A DNA stretch of 64,000 bases. It comes from Pectobacterium carotovorum (GTDB lineage: Bacteria > Pseudomonadota > Gammaproteobacteria > Enterobacterales > Enterobacteriaceae). This document shows, in pieces, positions 41,278-50,001 of the stretch. The position numbers and the translations under genes are program-made. Numbering within the stretch: the first letter of the stretch is position 1; every line of letters begins with the position of its first letter. The notes under the pieces are model-generated. The model was not told where the DNA came from, did not search any database, and saw only the letters and a list, made by a program, of their open reading frames with translations. The stretch is from NCBI RefSeq assembly GCF_900129615.1, contig NZ_FQWI01000009.1, positions 1-64,000 on the forward strand. The letters run 5' to 3'.

Positions 41278-41715
41278 ATGGCTTACAAACACATCCTTAT
41301 TGCTGTTGACCTTTCTCCAGAAAGCAAAGTGTTAGTGGAAAAAGCGGTTTCAATGGCAAGACCGTACAATGCGAAAGTGTCGTTAATCCACGTCGATGTG
41401 AACTACTCTGATCTTTACACAGGGCTGATTGACGTCAATCTGGGTGACATGCAACAGCGTATCTCCGAAGAAACCCAAAACGCGTTGACTGAGCTGTCCC
41501 AGAACGCAGGTTACCCTATCAGCGAGACGCTGAGCGGCAGCGGCGATTTAGGGCAGGTTCTGGTTGATGCGATTAAGAAATACGACGTCGACCTCGTGCT
41601 GTGCGGTCACCATCAGGACTTCTGGAGCAAACTGATGTCGTCGGCACGCCAGCTGATTAATACCGTACATGTCGACATGCTCATCGTGCCGCTGCGTGAT
41701 GATGAAGACGAATAA
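41278..41715 (+). CDS. uspA: Universal stress protein A
   Basis: A 145-residue cytoplasmic dimeric protein induced by growth arrest and many stresses in enterobacteria. It matches E. coli UspA throughout, starting [20 protein letters not shown] and ending [11 protein letters not shown]. UspA of E. coli does not bind ATP, unlike other Usp classes; the sequence here belongs to that class. GGAAGGAG precedes the ATG. A terminator follows, so it is monocistronic. Confidence 0.97.
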   Translation: MAYKHILIAVDLSPESKVLVEKAVSMARPYNAKVSLIHVDVNYSDLYTGLIDVNLGDMQQRISEETQNALTELSQNAGYPISETLSGSGDLGQVLVDAIKKYDVDLVLCGHHQDFWSKLMSSARQLINTVHVDMLIVPLRDDEDE

Positions 41716-41749
41716 AAATTAGCTTTTTTTGCATTTTTTTTCAGTGACG

Positions 41750-41779
41750 AAAGGCACGGCTTTTTAGCTGTGCCTTTTG
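41750..41779 (+). terminator. Rho-independent terminator of uspA
   Basis: AAAGGCAC and GTGCCTTT pair around a T-rich loop that itself adds GC/GC pairs. It begins 35 bases after the uspA stop and is followed by TGTTATAT. Confidence 0.8.
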
Positions 41780-41898
41780 TTATATAACAAAAACTTATGG
41801 CAAATTTCCCTTCCCAAATCGCCGAAAAACCCTTCCTATCTCATTGGATTCTAACGTTTATCTGAAAAGAAAACGCTTGCTTAAATATCCATCGCCAG

Positions 41899-41907
41899 TG
41901 TTATAGT
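41899..41907 (+). promoter_or_regulatory. Extended -10 promoter of gdhA
   Basis: TGTTATAGT fits an extended -10 (TG-N-TATAAT with one mismatch), about 100 bases before gdhA. The upstream TTGCTT is 19 bases away, too far for a good -35, which makes the extended -10 the main support. It predicts a leader of roughly 95 bases. Confidence 0.5.
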
Positions 41908-42006
41908 CCAGAGGACACAACATCATTTTCACCGATCCCACAAGCTTCTGCGTGTCTAAAAATAAAGAAGCAGACGGGAGATTATTCGTTCAATCAGGAG
42001 CTGTTC

Positions 42007-43350
42007 ATGGCACAAATCGTATCTCTGGCAAGTTTTCTTGATTCTGTTCAACAACGCGATCCGCATCAGCCTGAGTTTCTACAGGCCGTTAATGAAGTCC
42101 TTTCCACTCTGTGGCCTTTTTTGGAGCAGAACCCTCACTATGCGGATTACAGCCTGCTGGAACGATTGGTAGAACCGGAACGCGTGATTCAGTTCCGCGT
42201 CGCATGGACGGACGACAAAGGTCAGGTACAGGTGAACCGCGCCTGGCGTGTCCAGTTCAGCTCCGCGATCGGCCCGTACAAAGGCGGCATGCGTTTCCAC
42301 CCGTCCGTTAACCTGTCGATTCTGAAATTCCTCGGATTCGAGCAGACGTTCAAAAATGCGCTGACGACGCTGCCAATGGGCGGCGGTAAAGGTGGTTCGG
42401 ACTTTAACCCGAAAGGGAAAAGCCAGGGTGAAGTCATGCGCTTCTGTCAGGCGCTGATGACGGAACTGTATCGTCATCTGGGGGCGGATACGGACGTTCC
42501 GGCGGGTGACATCGGCGTGGGTGGCCGCGAAGTCGGATTCATGACCGGCATGATGAAGAAGTTGACCAACAACACCGCGTGCGTCTTCACCGGTAAAGGA
42601 TTGTCGTTCGGCGGCAGTCTGATCCGTCCTGAAGCGACGGGCTACGGCCTGATCTACTTCACGGAAGCGATGCTGAAACGCCACGGTCTGGGCTTTGAAG
42701 GCATGCGTGTCGCGGTATCCGGCTCCGGTAATGTGGCGCAGTACGCGATTGAAAAAGCAATGGAATTGGGTGCGCGCGTGGTCACGGCATCGGATTCCAA
42801 CGGCACGGTAGTGGATGAGAACGGGTTTACCCCAGAGAAACTGGCGCTACTGGAAGAGATTAAAAACAAACGCTATGGCCGCGTGGAAGATTACGCGCGC
42901 GAAGCGAAACTGACCTACCTCGCAGGCAAAACGCCGTGGGAAGTACCGGTAGACATCGCGCTGCCGTGTGCGACGCAGAATGAACTGGATCTGCCAGCGG
43001 CGCAGACGCTGATTGCTAACGGCGTGAAAGCTGTGGCAGAAGGTGCCAACATGCCAACCACGATCCCTGCGACCGACGCGTTCCTGGATGCTGGCGTGCT
43101 GTTTGCGCCGGGCAAAGCGGCCAACGCTGGCGGCGTGGCGACATCTGGGCTGGAAATGGCGCAGAACGCGGCACGTTTAGGATGGAAAGCAGAGAAGGTG
43201 GATGCGCGTCTGCACCACATCATGCTGGATATTCACAATGCCTGCGTGCAGTACGGCGGTGAAGACAGCCAGACTAACTACGTGCGCGGCGCCAATGTGG
43301 CGGGCTTTGTAAAAGTGGCCGACGCGATGCTGGCGCAGGGCGTCGTGTAA
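42007..43350 (+). CDS. gdhA: NADP-specific glutamate dehydrogenase
   Basis: A 447-residue cytoplasmic enzyme that aminates 2-oxoglutarate with ammonia and NADPH, complementing the glnA route when ammonia is plentiful. The catalytic Lys lies in TLPMGGGKGGSDFNPKGK, and the Rossmann motif is SGSGNVAQYA near residue 235, followed by the NADP-type SDSNGTV. Length matches hexameric bacterial GDH. In E. coli gdhA is elsewhere in the chromosome, so this location between uspA and rsmJ is a rearrangement or lineage-specific order. A strong terminator follows. Confidence 0.97.
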   Translation: MAQIVSLASFLDSVQQRDPHQPEFLQAVNEVLSTLWPFLEQNPHYADYSLLERLVEPERVIQFRVAWTDDKGQVQVNRAWRVQFSSAIGPYKGGMRFHPSVNLSILKFLGFEQTFKNALTTLPMGGGKGGSDFNPKGKSQGEVMRFCQALMTELYRHLGADTDVPAGDIGVGGREVGFMTGMMKKLTNNTACVFTGKGLSFGGSLIRPEATGYGLIYFTEAMLKRHGLGFEGMRVAVSGSGNVAQYAIEKAMELGARVVTASDSNGTVVDENGFTPEKLALLEEIKNKRYGRVEDYAREAKLTYLAGKTPWEVPVDIALPCATQNELDLPAAQTLIANGVKAVAEGANMPTTIPATDAFLDAGVLFAPGKAANAGGVATSGLEMAQNAARLGWKAEKVDARLHHIMLDIHNACVQYGGEDSQTNYVRGANVAGFVKVADAMLAQGVV

Positions 43351-43364
43351 CACCTGCTTTACTT

Positions 43365-43397
43365 AAAGCGCCTGTATTCGCAGGCGCTTTGACTTTT
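43365..43397 (+). terminator. Rho-independent terminator of gdhA
   Basis: A perfect 10-bp stem AAAGCGCCTG / CAGGCGCTTT with a six-base loop, followed by GACTTTT. Confidence 0.85.
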
Positions 43398-43524
43398 CAC
43401 TTATTTCTCTAAGTTTTAGCGACATTTCTTGCTGGACACCGCTTCCTGCCTTTCTTTATCTTAATCAGCATTGCGTATCGTCAGTCTTCTGGTACAACCC
43501 GTTCTCTTCAAGGCTTACACCATT

Positions 43525-44838
43525 GTGAAAATCAAACATCTTCCTTTCGATCAGAATCGTAATGGCTGGTCGGCAGATCTTGTCGATAAACCGAATTACC
43601 CGCAGCAGCGTGGAAAAACAACGGCCGACTGGCTGGTGATCGGCGCTGGCTATGCGGGGATCGCCTTTGCACAGCGTTTGGCTGAACAGCGCCCGGATAA
43701 ACATATTATCCTGCTGGATGCGGGCGAGATTGGCGACAATGCCTCCGGGCGTAACTCCGGTTTCGTCATCGATTTACCGCACAACATCGGCAGCTCGACC
43801 GCCGAGCTGGAAAAAGCGGCGGCTTATCGTCGCCTGTTGCAGTCTGGCGTGGCGCATCTGAAGGAGAAGGTGGATCGCCATGCTATTGCGTGTGACTGGA
43901 GCGTGGCGGGGAAATATCACTGTGCTGTGAGTTCAACGTTTAACGGCCTGATCGATACCTATGTCCGTGAGTTAAACGATCTTGGTGAACCCTATCAGGT
44001 GGTGGAAAAAGACGAACTTGCGCGCCGCTTAGGCACATCTTTCTATCATCGTGCCGTGTATACGCCCAATTGTATTCTGCTAAACCCAGCGGCGCTGGTG
44101 GTCGGGCTGGTGGCGAATCTGCCGAAGAACGTCACGGTTTACGCCCATTCACCCGCGCTGAATATCGAGACTGGATCGCGCATTCGCGTGGAAACGCCGT
44201 ACGGCGAGATTCAGGCGGATAAGCTGATGATGGCGATTAACGGCGCGGCGCGCGGCCTGCCGCTGTTCAATGGTCGGGTGTTTGCCGTGGCAACCTTTGC
44301 GACGCTGACCGAGCCGCTGAACGCGGAGCAGATAGCACGCATGGGTGACATGCCGGACTGGGGGCTAACGCCGGTCAATGCGCTGGCCAGTGCGACGTTG
44401 CGCTATACGCGCGACCATCGCTTCCTGATTCGGGAGCATGTGAAATTTACCCCGGGACTGGTCAATAGCGCGGTAGAAACTGGACGCCACGCGCGTCGCC
44501 ATGCTGCTATTTTTGCCCGGATGTTCCCGCAGTTGAGCGACGTGAAGATGGCGCATACCTGGTCAGGGCTGATTAGCGTAACGCGTAACGGCGCGCCAAT
44601 TTGGGGGCAGCTAAGCGACAATGTGTATGCGTCCGCAGGCTGTAACGGGGCGGGACTGTCGAAGCAAACCGCTGCCGGACATATTCTGGCGGATTTGGCG
44701 CTGGGTGAAGACAACCCGCTGATCGGCGATATGCAGTCGCTCGGACAGGCAAATTACTTGCCGCCACGCCCTTTCCTGGATGTGGGCGTGAACGGCTACC
44801 TGACGAGCGAGCGCTGGAAAGCCCGCAGCGAGAGATAA
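43525..44838 (+). CDS. FAD-dependent amine/amino-acid oxidoreductase (DAO fold)
   Basis: A 437-residue flavoprotein of the D-amino-acid oxidase/glycine oxidase superfamily. The FAD-binding motif is VIGAGYAGIAFAQRLAE (about residues 38-54), followed by the acidic LLDAGEIGDNASGRNSG. The C-terminal HTWSGLISVTRNGAPIWG and ASAGCNGAGLSKQTAAG close the FAD site. Such enzymes oxidise secondary amines or gamma-glutamyl amines, but the substrate cannot be inferred. The start is a GTG at 43525 with AAGG upstream; an in-frame TTG at 43471 would add 18 residues with no visible support. Placement 30-odd bases after the gdhA terminator hints at nitrogen metabolism. Confidence 0.82.
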   Translation: MKIKHLPFDQNRNGWSADLVDKPNYPQQRGKTTADWLVIGAGYAGIAFAQRLAEQRPDKHIILLDAGEIGDNASGRNSGFVIDLPHNIGSSTAELEKAAAYRRLLQSGVAHLKEKVDRHAIACDWSVAGKYHCAVSSTFNGLIDTYVRELNDLGEPYQVVEKDELARRLGTSFYHRAVYTPNCILLNPAALVVGLVANLPKNVTVYAHSPALNIETGSRIRVETPYGEIQADKLMMAINGAARGLPLFNGRVFAVATFATLTEPLNAEQIARMGDMPDWGLTPVNALASATLRYTRDHRFLIREHVKFTPGLVNSAVETGRHARRHAAIFARMFPQLSDVKMAHTWSGLISVTRNGAPIWGQLSDNVYASAGCNGAGLSKQTAAGHILADLALGEDNPLIGDMQSLGQANYLPPRPFLDVGVNGYLTSERWKARSER

Positions 44839-44844
44839 TGTCGG

Positions 44845-46740
44845 TTAGTTAATCGCCGCGATAATCGTTAGCTGATCGTTCAGACGTTGTTTGGTTAACG
44901 CGTTGGTGGCGCTGTCGCGCTGTTGCGTCAGTTCCGCTACGCGTTTCTCCCGCTGCGTGGCATCCGGCAGCAGTAACGATTTCACGTTGATGGATTGTAC
45001 GTTGCTGTAGCGGCCATCGTCTGACGTCGGCACGCTGATTTTTCCGCTGTTTAGCAGCGATTCGACGATGTGGCGTTCGCGCTCATAGCCCTGCAATCCC
45101 GCCAGCTTCCAGCGCTGCGGCACCGTACCTTCGTATTGGCCTTTTTTCACCTCGGTCAGATAACGGATGGTTAGGTTACGAATCGTGCCTGCTTCTTCGC
45201 CATATTTCGCTTTGGTATCCGACAGCACCGGGAACTGCATGCCTTCCAGTACGCCGCCTTTCTGCGTCAGGTGGCCCATGCGGTAGCTGTTCATACCCAG
45301 ACGAATCGGCATCTTGTCGGTAACCCGCATCCCGTTATTCAGTTTCAGGTCGGTGATGCGCTGCCCGGCGGGTTTCGTCAGATCGATGGTGTACGTCACG
45401 CCGTCGAAGAAATCATTGGTGGAATACTTGGACGCGCGACGCTGCGGATTGAAGCTGTAAGTCACATCGCCGTCCTGCAACTGGTTGAAGTAACCCGCTG
45501 ACCATTCCATGTATTTCTTCAGTTCTTTTCCGGTGAGCTGATAAACCGTGATCTCGCCGCCAGCATATTGATAGTTAAAGGCAATGTCCTTCGCGGCGAT
45601 GGTGCCGACATTCAGCTTGGGCTTGTCGTTATCAATTTGCAGCGCGATGACCTGCGCTTTAGGGGCGTAATGACGGCTGGCTTCCTGGAACAGGGCGCTG
45701 ATGCCGGTGTCCTGTACATGTACCTGAGGAATACCTTTCACGGCATCTTGCGGTACCAGATCGTGCCCGAGGAGCTGCGCGATCGGACGGTTAGCGTTGG
45801 CGCGCAGGGTATTGTGATAAGGCTCGTAGATGTCTTCCATCTTGCGGTCAGAATCCACGTCCTTAATCGAATAGGTGTAGCTGTCTTTGTTGATCAGCAC
45901 GTACTTGCCGTTCTGCTGCTCAAACTGCAAATCGATGCGTGACAGTGCGCGGCCATATCTGTCCGGTTCGGTGACGATCACGCCATTAATCACTTCTTTA
46001 TCCACTTTTACGTGCATATGACCTGCGACGATGGCGGCTAGTTCAGGGTTCGCACGGGCAATATCGCCGACGCCAGTACCCGGTCGCTGATTCTCGTTAT
46101 CGATTCCCATATGGGCGACCAGCACGATGGCATCCACTTTGCCGTGGATTTGCTGGATAACGGTTTTTACCGCCCCGACAGGATCGGTAAAGTTCAGCCC
46201 TTTCACGCGGTCGGTGCCCTTGGCGAATTCCGCGGTCATCGGCGTATCCATACCGATGATGCCAATCTTCACGCCCTGCCGTTCGACAATCTTATAGGCG
46301 GGTAAGTAAGGTTTACCGCTTTCCCAAAAAATGTTGCCCGCTAGCGCGGTGCCTTTGAACTGGTCAAGCGAGGTGGAAAGTACGTTCAGGCCGAAATCGA
46401 ACTCGTGGTTACCCATGACCCAGACGTCATAATTCATGGCGTTAAAACCAAGAATCATCGGGCTGGTTTTGTCATTTTTGAAGGTTTCGACAAAGTTGCC
46501 CTGAATGGTGTCGCCCGCATCAACCAGAATCACATTCGGCTGCTGCGCACGGACTTTATGCACCTGTGTGGCGATCTGACTCAGGCTGCCAGCCATGTTG
46601 GCGGTGTCGGTGGCGTAATCCCAGGGAACAAAGGTGCCATGCAGGTCGGATGTCCCCAGAATCGTAATATTGACGGGTTCTTGAGCGGCCATAGCAGAAG
46701 TACTCAAACAAAGCAGAAGTGACAGAAGCGTTTTTTTCAT
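44845..46740 (-). CDS. Periplasmic 5'-nucleotidase / 2',3'-cyclic phosphodiesterase family protein
   Basis: A 631-residue exported metallophosphoesterase. A signal peptide (residues 1-18, ending SAMA) leads into the dimetal core: Asp32 and His34 in TSDLHG, VDAGDTIQGN, GNHEFD, and GHMHVKVDK. The 5'-nucleotidase C-terminal domain with substrate signatures follows (TGISALFQEA, then MNSYRMG), and the last 90 residues are a charged tail ending in a coiled-coil-like segment. It is larger than UshA and different from CpdB, being closest to the YfkN-type group. It would release nucleosides and phosphate from external nucleotides. It ends six bases from the stop of the convergent FAD oxidoreductase. 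Confidence 0.85.
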   Translation of the reverse strand: MKKTLLSLLLCLSTSAMAAQEPVNITILGTSDLHGTFVPWDYATDTANMAGSLSQIATQVHKVRAQQPNVILVDAGDTIQGNFVETFKNDKTSPMILGFNAMNYDVWVMGNHEFDFGLNVLSTSLDQFKGTALAGNIFWESGKPYLPAYKIVERQGVKIGIIGMDTPMTAEFAKGTDRVKGLNFTDPVGAVKTVIQQIHGKVDAIVLVAHMGIDNENQRPGTGVGDIARANPELAAIVAGHMHVKVDKEVINGVIVTEPDRYGRALSRIDLQFEQQNGKYVLINKDSYTYSIKDVDSDRKMEDIYEPYHNTLRANANRPIAQLLGHDLVPQDAVKGIPQVHVQDTGISALFQEASRHYAPKAQVIALQIDNDKPKLNVGTIAAKDIAFNYQYAGGEITVYQLTGKELKKYMEWSAGYFNQLQDGDVTYSFNPQRRASKYSTNDFFDGVTYTIDLTKPAGQRITDLKLNNGMRVTDKMPIRLGMNSYRMGHLTQKGGVLEGMQFPVLSDTKAKYGEEAGTIRNLTIRYLTEVKKGQYEGTVPQRWKLAGLQGYERERHIVESLLNSGKISVPTSDDGRYSNVQSINVKSLLLPDATQREKRVAELTQQRDSATNALTKQRLNDQLTIIAAIN

Positions 46741-46892
46741 TATGTCATCTTAGTGTCATAAAAGGTGATAGCGCGGAATTATGCGAGTTGCTTCTCATTA
46801 GTGCCACAGACTTTGCAAAAGCAGCGTAGGAAATGCGAAGCAGGGTAAGTTTTTAGTCGCCGATACGCTTAGCGTCGCGGCGATGAGATTTA

Positions 46893-47639
46893 TCAGACAG
46901 GAAGATAGAAATCGAAGCGATGGCTTTTGGTTTCCAGCATGGACTGTGCCGGCACGCCAGCTAGCGGCGGTGCATAGTCTGGTCGCTTCACCACGACGCG
47001 TTTTTTCGCCAGTGCGCGTGCGGGTTCCAGCAGCGCATCGGCGTCGTCATCCGCACCCACCAGCGACTGAAACACCCGCATCTCTTTCTTCACCAGTGCG
47101 CTCTTTTGTTTGTGTGGAAACATCGGGTCGAGATAAACCACATCCGGTGGCGGCGTGATATCGCGCAGTGCGGTCATACTCGACGCGTGCAGCAGTGTCA
47201 GCCGCTCCCGTAGCCACGGGCCAATCTCTGCGTCCTGATAACCACGTTGCAATCCGTCGTCCAGCAGGGCTGCAACCACCGGATTGCGCTCCACCATGCG
47301 TACGTGGCAGCCTAATGCTGCCAGCACAAAGGCATCGCGTCCCAGTCCGGCCGTCGCATCCACGACATCCGGCAGGTAATCTTTTTTGATACCGACGGCT
47401 TTAGCGACAGCCTCGCCGCGTCCGCCACCAAAGCGACGGCGATGTGCCATCGTCCCGGCAACGAAATCGACGAAGATAGCGCCGAGCTTCGGTTCATCCT
47501 GCTTGCGCAATTCCAGACGTTCCGCTGTCAGCACCAGCGCCATGACCGCATCGGGATCGGAAACCAGCCCCCAGCGTGCGGCCAGAGAAGATAAGGCGCC
47601 ACTATCGGCGCCTTCTTCTGCGATTAAGCAGATGCTCAT
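46893..47639 (-). CDS. rsmJ: 16S rRNA (guanine-1516-N2)-methyltransferase RsmJ
   Basis: A 248-residue SAM-dependent enzyme that methylates G1516 of 16S rRNA. The Rossmann motif I is [19 protein letters not shown], and the catalytic motif is YLDPMFP. It is recognisable as E. coli YhiQ. Its ATG overlaps the prlC stop by four bases, so the two are coupled in a prlC-rsmJ operon, as in E. coli. Confidence 0.95.
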   Translation of the reverse strand: MSICLIAEEGADSGALSSLAARWGLVSDPDAVMALVLTAERLELRKQDEPKLGAIFVDFVAGTMAHRRRFGGGRGEAVAKAVGIKKDYLPDVVDATAGLGRDAFVLAALGCHVRMVERNPVVAALLDDGLQRGYQDAEIGPWLRERLTLLHASSMTALRDITPPPDVVYLDPMFPHKQKSALVKKEMRVFQSLVGADDDADALLEPARALAKKRVVVKRPDYAPPLAGVPAQSMLETKSHRFDFYLPV

Positions 47640-49678
47640 CCTTTGATGCCGTAATGCGCAAGCATGGCATCCAACTGCGGTTCACGGCCACGGAAGCGTT
47701 TGAACAGCTCCATCGGCTCTTCGGAACCGCCGCGGGTCAGGATGTTATCCAGGAATGACTGACCGGTTTCACGGTTGAAGATACCTTCTTGCTCGAAGCG
47801 GGAGTAAGCATCCGCTGCCAGCACGTCGGCCCACAGATAGCTGTAGTAGCCTGCGGCATAACCGCCTGCGAAGATGTGGCTGAAGGCGTGTGGGAAGCGG
47901 CCCCAGCTTGGGCTTGGCACCACGGCCACCTGCGCTTTGATTTCAGCCAGCGTCGGCAGAATCTGCGCGCCTTTCGCAGGATCAAACTCGGCATGCAGGC
48001 GGAAATCGAACAGGCCGAATTCCAGTTGGCGCAGAATGAACAGTGCAGCCTGATAGTTCTTCGCCGCCAGCATCTTCTCCAGCAGTTCCTGTGGCAGCGG
48101 CTCACCGGTTTCGTGGTGGCCGGAGATAAAGGCCAGTGCTTCAGGTTCCCAGCACCAGTTTTCCATGAACTGGCTCGGCAGTTCGACCGCATCCCACGGT
48201 ACGCCGTTGATGCCCGCGACACCGGCGGTATCGATCTGGGTCAACATGTGGTGCAAGCCGTGACCGAATTCGTGGAACAGCGTGGTGACTTCGTCGTGGG
48301 TGAACAGCGCGGGTTTGCCGTTGACCGGACGGTTGAAGTTACAGACCAGATAGGCGACCGGTTTTTGCAGTTCGCCGTTGCCTTTGCGTAGTTTACCCGC
48401 GCAGTCGTCCATCCAGGCTCCGCCGCGTTTGTGTTCACGAGCGTATAAATCGAGGTAGAAGCTGCCGCGCAGTTCACCGCTTTCATCGAACAGATCGAAG
48501 AAGCGAACGTCCGGGTGCCAGACATCGACGTCTTTACGCTCTTTGGCGGTGATGCCATAGATGCGTTTAACCACTTCGAACAGGCCGTTCACCGCGCGTT
48601 CTTCCGGGAAGTACGGACGAAGCTGCTCATCGCTGATGGAATACCGATGCTGTTTCTGCTGTTCGCTGTAGTAGGTGATATCCCAGGCCTGCAATTCATC
48701 TACGCCGTAGTGTTCTTTGGCGAAGGCACGCAGCTGCGCGAGTTCTTCTTCAGCCTGTGGACGGGCGCGTTTCGCCAGATCGGTCAGGAAATCGAGTACC
48801 TGCTGCGGGTTTTCCGCCATTTTGGTCGCCAGTGACTTGTGCGCATAGCTATCGAAGCCCAGCAGCTGTGCCAGCTCGTGACGCAGTGCCAGCTTTTCCG
48901 CCATCACATCACTGTTGTCCCACTTGCCCGCGTTTGGCCCCTGATCGGATGCGCGCGTGCCGTAGGCGCGGTACATCTCTTCGCGCAGCGCCTGATTGGT
49001 GCAGTAAGTCATCACCGGCAGATAGCTTGGGATATCCAGCGTCAGCAGCCAGCCCTCTTGCTCTTTCGCTTCTGCCTGCGCTTTGGCCGCTGCCAGTGCG
49101 CTTTCCGGCATGCCATCCAGCTCGGCGACATCGGTAATCAGCTTGTTCCAGCCCATGGTGGCATCCAGCACGTTGTTGCTGTATTGCGAACCGAGTTCGG
49201 ACAGACGAGCAGAGATTTCACCGTAGCGTTTCTGTTTTTCCGGCGACAGGCCGATACCGGACAGCTCAAAATCGCGCAGCGCGTTATCAACGGATTTCTT
49301 CTGCGCCACGCTCAGTGCGGTGTACTGTTCGCCGTCACGCAGGCTGCGGTAAGCCTGATACAGCCCGGCATGTTGGCCGACCCAGGTGCTGTGCTCGGAC
49401 AGCAGCGGCAGACATTCTTCATAAACAGCACGCAGCTCTGGGCTGTTCTTCACCGCGTTCAGATGGCTGATGGGTGAGAAGATGCGGCCAAGACGATCGT
49501 CGCTGTCAGCCAGCGGTTGGCACAGATTATCCCATGTAAACGGCCCCGCTTGCGCCACCACGCGTTCTACCGTCTCGCGGCATTCATCCAGCGCGGATTT
49601 CACCGCAGGGACAATATCTTCCGTTTTGATACTGGAGAACGGGGGCAGGGTAAATGAGGTCAGTAATGGATTCGTCAT
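47636..49678 (-). CDS. prlC: Oligopeptidase A
   Basis: A 680-residue cytoplasmic M3-family zinc metallopeptidase that degrades peptides, including cleaved signal peptides. The zinc motif HEFGH lies in [13 protein letters not shown], with the downstream Glu ligand region following. Length and start ([20 protein letters not shown]) match E. coli PrlC. It heads the prlC-rsmJ operon. Upstream of it begins the accessory block; in E. coli the gene on that side is rlmJ, which is found here only at 63499. Confidence 0.97.
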   Translation of the reverse strand: MTNPLLTSFTLPPFSSIKTEDIVPAVKSALDECRETVERVVAQAGPFTWDNLCQPLADSDDRLGRIFSPISHLNAVKNSPELRAVYEECLPLLSEHSTWVGQHAGLYQAYRSLRDGEQYTALSVAQKKSVDNALRDFELSGIGLSPEKQKRYGEISARLSELGSQYSNNVLDATMGWNKLITDVAELDGMPESALAAAKAQAEAKEQEGWLLTLDIPSYLPVMTYCTNQALREEMYRAYGTRASDQGPNAGKWDNSDVMAEKLALRHELAQLLGFDSYAHKSLATKMAENPQQVLDFLTDLAKRARPQAEEELAQLRAFAKEHYGVDELQAWDITYYSEQQKQHRYSISDEQLRPYFPEERAVNGLFEVVKRIYGITAKERKDVDVWHPDVRFFDLFDESGELRGSFYLDLYAREHKRGGAWMDDCAGKLRKGNGELQKPVAYLVCNFNRPVNGKPALFTHDEVTTLFHEFGHGLHHMLTQIDTAGVAGINGVPWDAVELPSQFMENWCWEPEALAFISGHHETGEPLPQELLEKMLAAKNYQAALFILRQLEFGLFDFRLHAEFDPAKGAQILPTLAEIKAQVAVVPSPSWGRFPHAFSHIFAGGYAAGYYSYLWADVLAADAYSRFEQEGIFNRETGQSFLDNILTRGGSEEPMELFKRFRGREPQLDAMLAHYGIKG

Positions 49679-50001
49679 GGTGCCGTCCTGATAATTGTGG
49701 GTGATCTCGTTGCCGGTAAGTGAAATCCGTTGCAGAGAGAAACCGGCAAGGCGGATATCTATTGCGGATTAATCACTAAGATGAGGTCAAGCGCTATGAA
49801 AATCAATGGTGGAGGGTGTACCGCTCGTGACCAAAGGTGCATTTTGCCGCCATAAATAAGCGCCATGCGTTACCTGAACATCATCGCTAACGCCGTGTTA
49901 AATGCTTTCCCCCGAAAATTTTTGCTATTTTTCTGCCCGATTTTGTTTTTCGCGTGACCTACCTGATGTGTCTTTTTTTTCAATATTTCAGGGGAATGAC
50001 A
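49679..50001. other. prlC-receptor divergent gap
   Basis: A 323-base gap that begins the accessory block. Its right end holds the bipartite motif listed next. No gene or Fur-like box was recognised in it. Confidence 0.6.
49928..49962 (+). promoter_or_regulatory. Candidate ECF-sigma promoter of the receptor gene
   Basis: TTTTTCTGCCCGAT (49928-49941), then 14 bases, then GACCTAC (49956-49962). Exactly the same two blocks with exactly 14 bases between them occur at 54281-54315 before the tonB gene. The spacing suits -35 and -10 elements, and the right block ends 39 bases before the receptor ATG. Assignment to the local FecI-type sigma factor is inference. Confidence 0.6.
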
